Positions 9,085 to 16,555 of a stretch of DNA of 64,000 nt are shown here, in pieces. Position 1 is the first letter of the stretch. Each line of letters opens with the position of its first letter. The DNA is taken from positions 806,001-870,000 of the forward strand of contig NZ_KQ758599.1 in NCBI RefSeq assembly GCF_001457025.1, given 5' to 3'. The notes below the pieces were generated by a model. It saw nothing but the letters and a program-made list of their open reading frames with translations, did no database searches and was not told the DNA's origin. The translations under genes were made by a program, and so were the position numbers. Origin of the DNA: Pseudarthrobacter enclensis (GTDB lineage: Bacteria > Actinomycetota > Actinomycetes > Actinomycetales > Micrococcaceae).

Positions 9085-9561
9085 GTGCCCAAAGAAAGTG
9101 GCCGTAAGGTGGTGGCCACCAACCGCAAGGCCCGGCACGACTACCATGTGCTGGATACCTATGAGGCCGGCATTGCCTTGATGGGCACCGAGGTCAAGTC
9201 GCTCCGTGAGGGACATGCCTCGATGGTGGATGGCTTCTGCACTTTCTACAACGACGAACTGTGGATGGAAGCCATCCACATTCCGGAGTACAACCAGGGA
9301 AGCTGGACCAACCATGCCGCCCGGCGTCGCCGCAAGCTGCTCCTGCACCGCGAGGAACTGATCAAGATCTCCCGGAAGGTGCAGGAAGCGGGCTACACGA
9401 TTGTCCCGCTCCAGCTGTACTTCGTGGACGGCAGGGCCAAGGTGGAAATCGCCGTGGCCCGCGGTAAGCGCGAGTACGACAAACGCCAGACCCTGCGGGA
9501 AAAGCAGGACAACCGCGAGGCGCAGCGGGAGATGCGGGAGCGCAACAGGCGGCGCGGCTAA
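9085..9561 (+). CDS. smpB: SsrA-binding protein SmpB
   Basis: SmpB binds tmRNA and brings it to stalled ribosomes in trans-translation. 158 residues from GTG 9085, chosen because GAGGAG lies seven bases upstream; the open frame upstream lacks a supported start. Typical features: VVATNRKARHDYHVLDTYEAG near the start is the SmpB N-terminal signature region, followed by GTEVKSLREG and a basic C-terminal tail (REKQDNREAQREMRERNRRRG) that occupies the decoding centre. The RNA partner ssrA lies 78 bases downstream on the same strand. Confidence 0.98.
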   Translation: MPKESGRKVVATNRKARHDYHVLDTYEAGIALMGTEVKSLREGHASMVDGFCTFYNDELWMEAIHIPEYNQGSWTNHAARRRRKLLLHREELIKISRKVQEAGYTIVPLQLYFVDGRAKVEIAVARGKREYDKRQTLREKQDNREAQREMRERNRRRG

Positions 9562-9639
9562 GGCTGGAATGAATTCGCCATTGCATGCGTTAGTATGGAT
9601 AGTCCGGCGGGTCAGCCTGCCGGTTTGGTAACAAAATAC

Positions 9640-10007
9640 GGGGATGATCGGTTTCGACGATGTTAGTCGCGACAGGTGAAGCGGGCCGAGGATGCAGAAT
9701 TATCTCGTTAACGCTGTCTGCAAACCAATAAGTGCCGAATCTAAGCGCACTGACTTCGAACTCGCTGCCTAAGCAGTAGTTCAGTCCGTCAGCCCGGGGT
9801 TGCTGTCGCCCCGGATCCTGGCGTCATTTAGATAGCCACTGCTGTTTACCCTCGTCACTGGGGTGAACGGGACTTTTAGGTGACTGGGCCCGGATCAGCC
9901 AGCTGTTTGCAGCATGGCTGGGGCCGAGAAAATCCGACGCAAACTGCGCCCGGAGAAGCCCTGACAACACGACATCGGACGGGGGTTCAATTCCCCCCAT
10001 CTCCACA
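9640..10007 (+). ncRNA. ssrA: transfer-messenger RNA (tmRNA)
   Basis: tmRNA rescues ribosomes stalled on broken mRNAs and adds a degradation tag. The 5' end GGGGATG (9640-9646) pairs with CATCTCC (9998-10004) to form the acceptor stem; GGTTTCGACG follows in the 5' domain, and the T-arm GGGGG-TTCAATT-CCCCC sits just before the 3' strand. The tag frame (9734-9772) and several GC-rich pseudoknot segments lie between. The genome reads ACAA after the acceptor stem, so the CCA tail must be added post-transcriptionally. Located downstream of smpB, and followed by a strong terminator. Confidence 0.96.
9734..9772 (+). other. tmRNA tag-peptide reading frame
   Basis: Within ssrA, the resume codon GCC at 9734 starts a 12-codon frame ending TAA at 9770-9772. 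It encodes AESKRTDFELAA. The two final Ala residues with an aliphatic residue before them are the usual protease-recognition end of SsrA tags. Resume codon position is inferred by analogy with known tmRNAs (it follows CAATAAGT). Confidence 0.88.
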
Positions 10008-10013
10008 AACGGG

Positions 10014-10044
10014 AAATGCCCCGGTCCTCGGACCGGGGCATTTT
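10014..10044 (+). terminator. intrinsic terminator after ssrA
   Basis: A perfect 14-bp stem (10014-10027 with 10030-10043, closed by a very short TC loop) is followed by a T run. The stem itself starts with AAA and ends with TTT, so it could also work in the other direction for the acyltransferase gene that ends at 10075 on the minus strand. Confidence 0.9.
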
Positions 10045-10074
10045 CCGTCTCCCGTGTTGGCCTGGCCCCTGTTC

Positions 10075-12225
10075 CTATTGCCGGGCCTCGTTGAACCGCC
10101 GGGCCACTAGTGGAACCAGGGAGCGGATGTAGCTGCGCGCGGCGTGGTCGTAGTCGGCGTAGACCTGCAGGCCGCCGATCACCGCGTAGCAGTTCTGTTC
10201 GTCGCAGAACTGATCGGAAAAGTCCAGGACTTTTACCGCCAGTTTGCCCATCCCGCGGGCGGCCTCGGCCACAGGGTCCGGCACCAGGGCCTCGCCACGG
10301 GGGTTGGCACAGTTGATCGGGGTCTGTTGGTTCAGTGCCACGCAGTCCGGGCTGCTGTGGCGCAGGGTCATCGGCGGATCCCTGAAGACAAACACGCGGG
10401 ACCCTGCTTCCGTCCAGTCAGTGAACCGCTGGCTGACCGCGTCCTTGTACTGTTCAAGTTGCGCGCGTCCGGTGCCGTCGTCGATGGTTTCACCTGCTCC
10501 GAATGACGAAGCGAACACCATGTCCGGTTTCTCCTGGACGATTCTGTCCGACACCTGCTTACTCCAGGACAGGCAGCGGTGCTGGGAACGCGGATCATCG
10601 GCAGGGGAACCCATGAAAGCGACGCGCTTGACGTCAACAAACGGGCAGCCGCCCACCATGGTTTCCTTCAGCGTCCATTTGTGGAGCCGCGCCAGCTCGT
10701 AAAGGGCGCCTTTCCACTGCTCCGCGTGCGAATCGCCGACCAGCCAGACAGATGCCTGCGGCCGGGCGCCGCCGGTGAAATCGCATTCAGTCAGAAGCTT
10801 CTGGTCCTCAAATACGATTGGATTGTCGGACGGGCGGCATTCCGGGGCGTCGAAACGCGGTGCCTCGTTGGGGCCGACGTTTGCCACCTGGGCTGCGCCA
10901 AACGGATCCTTGCAGTTGTTCCGCGGGTCCAGGCTCCGCGCACCGTAGCAGGGGCCGCCCGAGAGTTCCTGCAGTTTGGCTGCCTCGGCATCCTGCGCCT
11001 TCGTGAAACCAAGCAGCAGGCCGCCGGACAGGGCGCAGACAACAGCCATGGCAGCCGCCATGACCCCGACGACGCGGAGCGGTCGGGCCTTTGGCAGGAG
11101 CCTGGTGCGGCCCGGGTCCTCAACAAACTTCTTCGAGGCCCAGGCCAGGGCAAACGCGATGAGGAGAACCAGGACTTTGTCCTGGGTCCACAGGGCATGG
11201 CCCAGGACGGCCGGCGCCAGCACAATGAGGGGCCAGTGCCACAAATACAGCGAGTAGGAGACATCTCCCACCAGCTGGACGGGCTTCGCGGCCAAAAGCT
11301 GGTTAGGCGACCACAGGGGACTGATCGGCCCCGAGGCAATCACCAGCAGCGTGCCGGCAACCGGGACAGCTGCCGCGAAGCCGGGGAAGAACGTTTGCCC
11401 GTCATAGGCGAAGGCCGAATAGCCGATCAGCCCATAACCCAGCCATTGCGCCGCTCCGGACCAGGCAAGGTGGCTGGAAGGGAACCGTAAGCGCAGGACG
11501 CCCATGGCGTGGGCGCCCCCGATGGCCACCAAGGCGCCGGCACCGAATTCCCATACGCGGGCCGGGGTGATGAAGTAGGCGGGGCTCTTGTTGGTGTAGG
11601 TGAACCAGATACAGAACGCCAAGGTCAGCGCGCTGAGTATGGCAACGCCTGTGGCCAGGAACGCCCGGCGGCGGGCGCGGAACCGGGAGGACGCCACAAA
11701 CAGCCCCAGGAAAAGCAGCGGCCAGACCAGGTAGAACTGTTCTTCCACCGAAAGGGACCAAAAATGCTGGACCGTTGAAGCGTCCTCATTGTGGGCCGAG
11801 TAATCCACGGACTTTGCGGCCAGCAGCCAGTTCTCAACGTATAGGACCGATGCTGCGGTTTCCTGGGCAATGGAGAGCCACCGGGAGAAGGGGAGTAGGG
11901 CCCAGGCGGCCAGCAGCGAGGTGGCGGCTACAAGGGTGGCTGCCGGGAGCAGCCGCTTGATCCGCCGGGAATAGAACCGGCCGAGGTTAATGCGGCCTGA
12001 ACGCTCCAGCTCCCCGAGCAGATGCTTGGAAATCAGGTAACCCGAGATCACGAAGAACACATCCACGCCGACGTATCCTCCGGGCAGCCGCAGCGGCCAC
12101 AGGTGGTTGAACACCACGAGCCCCACTGCCAGGGCACGCAGGGCCTGGATGTCCTTGCGGGTGGCAGTGGCTGCCGCTGTCCGCCGCGTGTTTGCCCGGG
12201 TTGGCAACAGGACCTGTCCGGTCAC
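10075..12225 (-). CDS. acyltransferase 3 (OafA-type) with C-terminal SGNH domain
   Basis: 716 residues. GTG 12225 is chosen: it has AAGGAG five bases upstream and places IQALRALAVGLVVFNHLWP near the N-terminus as in the family; longer frames lack a good start. The first ~400 residues carry about ten membrane helices of the AT3 family, including the NH motif and GVDVFFVISGYLI and SLSVEEQFYLVWPL. The C-terminal part is an extracytoplasmic SGNH hydrolase-like domain: GDSHAEQW holds the Ser and YADYDHAARSY the Asp/His. Such fusions transfer acetyl or other acyl groups to cell-surface sugars. The glycan target cannot be read from the sequence. No glycan-synthesis neighbours are present. Confidence 0.92.
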   Translation of the reverse strand: MTGQVLLPTRANTRRTAAATATRKDIQALRALAVGLVVFNHLWPLRLPGGYVGVDVFFVISGYLISKHLLGELERSGRINLGRFYSRRIKRLLPAATLVAATSLLAAWALLPFSRWLSIAQETAASVLYVENWLLAAKSVDYSAHNEDASTVQHFWSLSVEEQFYLVWPLLFLGLFVASSRFRARRRAFLATGVAILSALTLAFCIWFTYTNKSPAYFITPARVWEFGAGALVAIGGAHAMGVLRLRFPSSHLAWSGAAQWLGYGLIGYSAFAYDGQTFFPGFAAAVPVAGTLLVIASGPISPLWSPNQLLAAKPVQLVGDVSYSLYLWHWPLIVLAPAVLGHALWTQDKVLVLLIAFALAWASKKFVEDPGRTRLLPKARPLRVVGVMAAAMAVVCALSGGLLLGFTKAQDAEAAKLQELSGGPCYGARSLDPRNNCKDPFGAAQVANVGPNEAPRFDAPECRPSDNPIVFEDQKLLTECDFTGGARPQASVWLVGDSHAEQWKGALYELARLHKWTLKETMVGGCPFVDVKRVAFMGSPADDPRSQHRCLSWSKQVSDRIVQEKPDMVFASSFGAGETIDDGTGRAQLEQYKDAVSQRFTDWTEAGSRVFVFRDPPMTLRHSSPDCVALNQQTPINCANPRGEALVPDPVAEAARGMGKLAVKVLDFSDQFCDEQNCYAVIGGLQVYADYDHAARSYIRSLVPLVARRFNEARQ

Positions 12226-12704
12226 ACGAGCTCCTTGTCCTTCGTCATCGGATGCACAGTCTGCTGTCAGGCCGGTGCAGGGTGGCGCGGGTTCTTCGCA
12301 GCGGCAAGGCATCATCGACGGACGCGGGTCCCATGGCCGCGCCAGTCCGCCGGAGCTGTGCAATGGCTAATTCCAGTGACACGGATAAGGCTGCAGGACC
12401 CGGCCGGAGATGCGGCGGCGGCGTGGATGAGACCGGCGTACAGCGCAGTGTGCTCTCGCGGCAAACTTCCCTCGGGTACTTTAGCACCGCATCCAAGCCG
12501 CGATTGCCGTGCACACCCCCTTCACTGCCGGGGATTTCGCAATCCACTAACCAACGAAATGGCAGTGCGGGCACGGCCGGCAACCGCGCAGACCGTTCTC
12601 CCAAGGCGTAGCCGACCACGGACTACCCGGCGGCGCTGATCCGTTTAACCGGTAAACCCCGGATCGCGGCGGTCGCCGCGGCGGGCAGAAGCAGGAGGTG
12701 CGCC
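12226..12704. other. 479-base intergenic region
   Basis: Lies between the divergent acyltransferase (minus) and HtrA-like (plus) genes and should hold both promoters. No convincing ORF or RNA was recognised. One imperfect inverted repeat is visible at 12643-12657 (GTTTA and TAAAC around ACCGG), about 50 bases before the protease start; it might be an operator. AGGAGG at 12693-12698 is the ribosome-binding site of the protease gene. Confidence 0.6.
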
Positions 12705-13688
12705 GTGGATAAGGCGTGGGACGCAGTGCCGGGCAGCGACGGCGACGACGCCCTGGATTCGTACTCACAGACAGTCATGCGGGTGGCGGCCGCGGTAACT
12801 CCCCACGTGGCGGCGATTGAGATGACCGCTCCCCGGCGTAATGGCCGGATGCGGGTGGGGGCGGGCTCGGCGGTCCTGTTCACGGAGGACGGCTACCTGG
12901 TCACTAATTCCCATGTGGTGGCCGGGACCCGGACCGGGCATGCCGTCTTCGCCGATGGCAGCGGGATGGAGCTCGAACTCGTGGGCGCAGACCCCTTGTC
13001 CGACCTTGCCGTGCTCCGCGGCAGGCGCTCGAAAGTGCTGCCTGCGGAATTCGGCGACGCAGAGTCCCTTCGGGTGGGGCAACTCGTCGTCGCAGTGGGA
13101 AACCCGCTCGGCCTGTCCGGTTCGGTGACCGCGGGAGTGGTGAGCGGGCTGGGCCGGGCCATCCCCGTGTGGGCGGACGGCACACGGAGGGTGATCGAGG
13201 ACGTCATCCAGACCGACGCCGCCCTGAATCCCGGCAATTCGGGCGGGGCCCTGGCGGACACCCGCGGCAGGATCGTCGGCATCAACACCGCCGTGGCGGG
13301 GGCCGGGCTGGGACTGGCCATCCCCATCAATTCCACCACCCGCCGGATCATGTCGTCGTTGCTCACGGACGGCCGGGTCAGGCGGGCCTACCTGGGGCTG
13401 GTCAGCACGCCCATCCGGCTCAGTGCCAGCGAGGTGGTCCGGTCAGGGCAGCGGGAAGGGCTTCGCATCGTGGAGGTGCTGCCGGGTTCGCCGGCGGAGA
13501 AAGCCGGGCTGGCTGCCGGGGACATCGTCCTCACAGCCGGCGGCCGGGCAGTCAGCGATGCCGAAAGCCTCCAACGGCTGCTGTTTGCCGACGCGATCGG
13601 TGAACCGCTTGACCTTGCCGTGCTTCGCAACGGCACGGGAACCCGGCTGGTGGCTGTCCCCGAGGAAATGACCAGCGCCGGACGGTAA
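12705..13688 (+). CDS. HtrA/DegP-like serine protease with PDZ domain, no visible export signal
   Basis: 327 residues from GTG 12705, six bases after AGGAGG. The trypsin-like catalytic triad is complete: His70 (VTNSHVVAG), Asp100 (PLSDLAVLR), Ser179 (NPGNSGGAL). A single PDZ domain follows at about residues 225-320 (VLPGSPAEKAGLAAGDIVLTAGG). HtrA proteases degrade or refold damaged proteins, normally outside the cytoplasm. Here the N-terminus is polar (MDKAWDAVPGSDGDDALDS) with no signal peptide or membrane anchor, so it is predicted to be cytoplasmic or exported by an unrecognised route. It appears to be a single-gene unit. Confidence 0.93.
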   Translation: MDKAWDAVPGSDGDDALDSYSQTVMRVAAAVTPHVAAIEMTAPRRNGRMRVGAGSAVLFTEDGYLVTNSHVVAGTRTGHAVFADGSGMELELVGADPLSDLAVLRGRRSKVLPAEFGDAESLRVGQLVVAVGNPLGLSGSVTAGVVSGLGRAIPVWADGTRRVIEDVIQTDAALNPGNSGGALADTRGRIVGINTAVAGAGLGLAIPINSTTRRIMSSLLTDGRVRRAYLGLVSTPIRLSASEVVRSGQREGLRIVEVLPGSPAEKAGLAAGDIVLTAGGRAVSDAESLQRLLFADAIGEPLDLAVLRNGTGTRLVAVPEEMTSAGR

Positions 13689-13701
13689 GGGACCCGCGGC
13701 C

Positions 13702-14085
13702 CTAGCGTCCGCCGTCAGGCGCCGGAACGTCCGCGAGCCCCACGAAGCGTGTGCCGACGCCGTCGAACCAGCTCCGGATAAGGCCCGGCCTGACCGGGGG
13801 AGCCTCGCCCTTGGCGTGGTGGTGGCACACGACGTAGGTAAAGTCCGGCCACCACTTCTTGGGTCGTGCGGCTTCTTCGTAGCCACAGACCGCGCACTCA
13901 AGGTGCACCCATACCGGCCGCTTTCCGGTCCGGTTGGCGCGGGACTGTGCCAGCCAGGCGGGCGGGTTGTCCATTAGGGAACGAAGGTCATCCTCGGTCA
14001 TGAACTTCGGGAGGCCGTGGCGCTGTGCCATTTCCATCGGTATATCAAGGGCAATTGCTGCGTCACGTCTGCTGATCATCACCAT
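13702..14085 (-). CDS. hypothetical protein with Cys/His-rich zinc-ribbon-like segment
   Basis: 127 residues if started at ATG 14085 (a second ATG lies two codons later); no strong ribosome-binding site. Unrecognised. The N-terminal half is polar and helical (ALDIPMEMAQRHGLPKFMTEDDLRSLM). The C-terminal half has CAVCGYEE, then YVVCHHH about 25 residues further on: two CxxC-type ligands and a Cys/His cluster that could hold one zinc ion. The end is Trp/Phe-rich (LIRSWFDGVGTRFVGL). It converges with the HtrA-like gene (14-base gap) and precedes the crcB pair in the same direction. Codon use is like its neighbours, so it is probably a real gene. Confidence 0.65.
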   Translation of the reverse strand: MVMISRRDAAIALDIPMEMAQRHGLPKFMTEDDLRSLMDNPPAWLAQSRANRTGKRPVWVHLECAVCGYEEAARPKKWWPDFTYVVCHHHAKGEAPPVRPGLIRSWFDGVGTRFVGLADVPAPDGGR

Positions 14086-14120
14086 CCACGATACGTGAGG
14101 CGCCGGCATGGCGTGACGAC

Positions 14121-14516
14121 TCAGGGCAGGAAGGCTATTCCCGCAGCTGCCGCCCCCAGGCCGAGGACCAGGTTGACGGCGATGTTCAAGGCAGCCGATC
14201 CAAAGCGGGCCTCGCTGACCAGCCGCACCGTGGCCGTGGTCCAGGAGCTGAACGTGGTCAGGCCCCCGGCGAGGCCTGTTGCCAGCCCGGTGGCCCATTC
14301 CGGACCGAGCGCCAGGCGCTGGGTGAGGCCGTAGGAGATGCCGATGATAAAGCAACCGGCAACGTTGACCACCAGGGTGGCCCAGGGCCAGTGCAGCTTG
14401 TCCTTCCCTGGTCCGGGTACGGTGCGCCGCGTGCTGTGGTGGGCGAACCAGCTGTCGGCGGCGAACCGCAGGAGGGCGCCGGCAACACCGAACACCCCCA
14501 CCAGGACAGCGGCCAT
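14121..14516 (-). CDS. crcB: fluoride channel subunit CrcB/Fluc (first)
   Basis: 131 residues with four membrane helices, the standard Fluc length. Key family motifs are present: GALLRF in helix 1, NVAGCFIIG in helix 2 and the phenylalanine-box segment GGLTTFSSWT in helix 3. Fluc channels export toxic fluoride as dual-topology dimers. The ATG overlaps the stop of the preceding crcB gene by one base (TGATG), so the two are co-translated and probably form a heterodimer, as in other Gram-positives with two adjacent copies. No fluoride riboswitch was recognised upstream of the pair. Confidence 0.93.
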   Translation of the reverse strand: MAAVLVGVFGVAGALLRFAADSWFAHHSTRRTVPGPGKDKLHWPWATLVVNVAGCFIIGISYGLTQRLALGPEWATGLATGLAGGLTTFSSWTTATVRLVSEARFGSAALNIAVNLVLGLGAAAAGIAFLP

Positions 14517-14944
14517 CACGGCCGTCCCCCGGTCCGTGGAGGAAGCGGTGCCGCCAGCCTGCCCAGCCGCCACCCGAGGGCCGCCGCCAACAGGCCCAGC
14601 ACGAGCGACAACCCAAGATAGGCGATCCACACCGCATGCTGCCCGTTCCGGGCAAGCTGGTCCACTGCGAAGGCCACGGCCGAGAACGTCGTGAACGACC
14701 CCAGCAGCCCTGGGCCCAACCCGGCCCGCAGCCAGAAGGCGGTCTGCGGCCTGGCCATCCACGCGGTGGTCAGGGCGGCCAGGACAAAGCTGCCGACGAC
14801 GTTGATCCAGAGGGTAGCCCACGGAACAGATCCCGGGTGGTCGGGGAAGACCAGGCCCAGCAAGTACCTCAGTTCCGAGCCGGCGAGGCCTCCGGCGGCG
14901 ACGGCGAGCCAGGCCTTTGCCGGAGGCATTCCCGGCGCTGTCAC
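14516..14944 (-). CDS. crcB: fluoride channel subunit CrcB/Fluc (second)
   Basis: 142 residues from GTG 14944 (ATG 14929 is an alternative start). Four membrane helices with GSELRYLLG, NVVGSFVLA and GSFTTFSAVA, matching the Fluc motifs. It is upstream of, and coupled to, the other crcB gene; the two sequences differ clearly outside the motifs, as expected for the two halves of a heterodimeric channel with opposite membrane orientation. It starts 16 bases after the end of the mntR-like gene, so all three may be one transcript. Confidence 0.92.
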   Translation of the reverse strand: MTAPGMPPAKAWLAVAAGGLAGSELRYLLGLVFPDHPGSVPWATLWINVVGSFVLAALTTAWMARPQTAFWLRAGLGPGLLGSFTTFSAVAFAVDQLARNGQHAVWIAYLGLSLVLGLLAAALGWRLGRLAAPLPPRTGGRP

Positions 14945-14959
14945 GCGGCCGGGCGCAGG

Positions 14960-15673
14960 TCAGGCGTCCGCAAGGAGGCACCCGGCGTGCGGCGTGTCGG
15001 TGTGGACCCACAGAGCGGACGTGACCTCATCGGCGAGATCGAAGTCCCGGGTCCGGCCCGCGGTGCTGATCCGCACCACCAGGGCGCCGCCAAAGGGGCG
15101 CCGGCCCACGACCTCCACTGCGGCGTCAAGGTCGATCTCCTCCGCGGCCAGGTAGCGCAGCAGTTCCGGGTTGTCGTCGCTGATGCGGGTGATCCGTCCT
15201 GTGTGGCCGGGATCGAGCTCGCCCATCAGCCGGGCCAGGGGCATGAGCACCTTGCCGTCGGCGGAAGGGATGGGATCCCCGTGCGGATCACGGGTCGGGT
15301 CGCCCAGCTGGGCGGCCACGCGTTCGATGAACGTGTCAGAGACTGCATGCTCCAGCAGCTCAGCTTCGTCGTGGACTTCATCCCAGCTGTAGCCCAGTTG
15401 CTGGACAAGGTACGTTTCGATCAGCCGGTGGCGGCGCACCATGGAAAGCGCAAGCCGCAGCCCGGCGTCCGTCAAGGTGATGGCGCTGTACGGCTTGTGG
15501 TCCACCAGGCCCTGGTCCTTGAGCTTGCGGACCATTTCCGAAACAGACGAGTTGGCCACGCCCAGCCGCTGGGCCAGCTGCGAGGACGTGATGGGCTTGT
15601 CCTGCCACTCCGTGAAGGAATAGATGACCTTGACGTAGTCCTCGATGGAGGAGGAGGGCGCGCTGGTCTTCAC
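14960..15673 (-). CDS. mntR: DtxR-family metalloregulator, MntR-like metal site
   Basis: 237 residues from GTG 15673. N-terminal winged helix (SSQLAQRLGVANSSVSEMVRKLKDQGLV), dimerisation/metal domain (RRHRLIETYL, EVHDEAELLEHAVSD) and a C-terminal SH3-like FeoA domain, i.e. the long DtxR/IdeR architecture. At the position of DtxR Met10 there is Asp12 (IEDYVK), and at the position of DtxR Cys102 there is Glu105 (AELLEH). These are the residues found in manganese-sensing MntR (Asp8 and Glu99 of B. subtilis), so Mn(II) sensing is inferred. The further B. subtilis ligand Glu11 is not conserved (Lys15). Targets are unknown; no Mn transporter is in the window. Confidence 0.85.
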   Translation of the reverse strand: MKTSAPSSSIEDYVKVIYSFTEWQDKPITSSQLAQRLGVANSSVSEMVRKLKDQGLVDHKPYSAITLTDAGLRLALSMVRRHRLIETYLVQQLGYSWDEVHDEAELLEHAVSDTFIERVAAQLGDPTRDPHGDPIPSADGKVLMPLARLMGELDPGHTGRITRISDDNPELLRYLAAEEIDLDAAVEVVGRRPFGGALVVRISTAGRTRDFDLADEVTSALWVHTDTPHAGCLLADA

Positions 15674-15719
15674 AAGTTCAAGCCTACCCGGTGACGGGGC
15701 GCCGCTGCGGTGGACCGGG

Positions 15720-16478
15720 TCAGGCCCGGACAGCCCGCCAGGAAAGGGTCAGGTAGGGCAGGCCCAGTTCCTGGCCGGCAGCGTGGCCCAGGTGGTCATG
15801 CAGATACCAGTCGAGGTTCGCCAGGACTTTGGCGCGGGTCGCCTCGCCGGCGCGCAGGTAGTAGCTGCGGGATTTGGCCAGCTCAATGAGGTCCGCGGGG
15901 GTGACCACGTCCTCCCAGTGCGTTACCTGCTCCTCGAGGCCTTCGAATTCCGGCCCCACCAGCGGCCGGCGGCCGGGCTTGTAGACGTCGCCTGCATGCA
16001 TGATCCTGGCAAGCCGGTGGACCCAGGGCACCGAAGTGTCCAGTTGGTTCCACACCAGTCCCAGCGTTCCCTGCGGCCGCAGGACCCGGGCCAGTTCGGT
16101 GCTGGCGGCCAGCGCATCGCACCAGTGCCAGGCCTGGGCAACGGTGACGACGTCGAAGCTTTCGTCCGGCAGGCCGGTGGCCTCGGCTGTTCCCACCAGT
16201 GCCGCGGCGGCCGGGTACTGCGCCGACAGTTGGGCGAGCATGTCCGCGGACGGGTCGACGGCGGTGACCCTGAGGCCCATGTTTAGCAGCAGGTGGGTGA
16301 ACTTGCCTGTTCCGGCGCCGGCGTCGAGTGCGTCACGGGCGCCGGCGGGTACCAGCCACCGGGCCGAGTCCGCCGGATACCCCGGACGGACCTTCTCATA
16401 GTGGCTGCCGCCGTCCTGGAAGCTCTGGCCGAGCTCCCGTCGCCGCCCGTGATCGAGCTTTGGGCCACCCCGAACCAC
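15720..16478 (-). CDS. class I SAM-dependent methyltransferase
   Basis: 252 residues from GTG 16478. The SAM-binding fold is clear: motif I LDAGAGTGKFTHLLL, acidic loop VTAVDPSADML, and GLPDESFDVVTVAQAWHWCD. The opening FQDGGSHYEKVRPGYP is typical of UbiE/type-11 methyltransferases with small-molecule substrates. The acceptor cannot be told from sequence. It lies 77 bases downstream of the SAM-IV-controlled desulfurase gene in the same direction, so read-through could place this SAM-using enzyme under the same riboswitch. Confidence 0.85.
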   Translation of the reverse strand: MVRGGPKLDHGRRRELGQSFQDGGSHYEKVRPGYPADSARWLVPAGARDALDAGAGTGKFTHLLLNMGLRVTAVDPSADMLAQLSAQYPAAAALVGTAEATGLPDESFDVVTVAQAWHWCDALAASTELARVLRPQGTLGLVWNQLDTSVPWVHRLARIMHAGDVYKPGRRPLVGPEFEGLEEQVTHWEDVVTPADLIELAKSRSYYLRAGEATRAKVLANLDWYLHDHLGHAAGQELGLPYLTLSWRAVRA

Positions 16479-16555
16479 GTGCGGCCTCCTTCAGCTGATG
16501 CCCTGCGGGTACCTACCGAATTTACCGTATGTCCAGGGTGCGGACGGTCCCGGGG

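Noticed and set aside
12192..12611. 139-codon plus-strand ORF between the acyltransferase and HtrA genes
   Set aside because: Overlaps the start of the acyltransferase, has no ribosome-binding site and shows no coding-like protein.
14945..14959. Fluoride riboswitch in front of the crcB pair
   Set aside because: The gap to the mntR-like gene is only 15 bases and no crcB motif could fit; none was seen before the mntR-like gene either.
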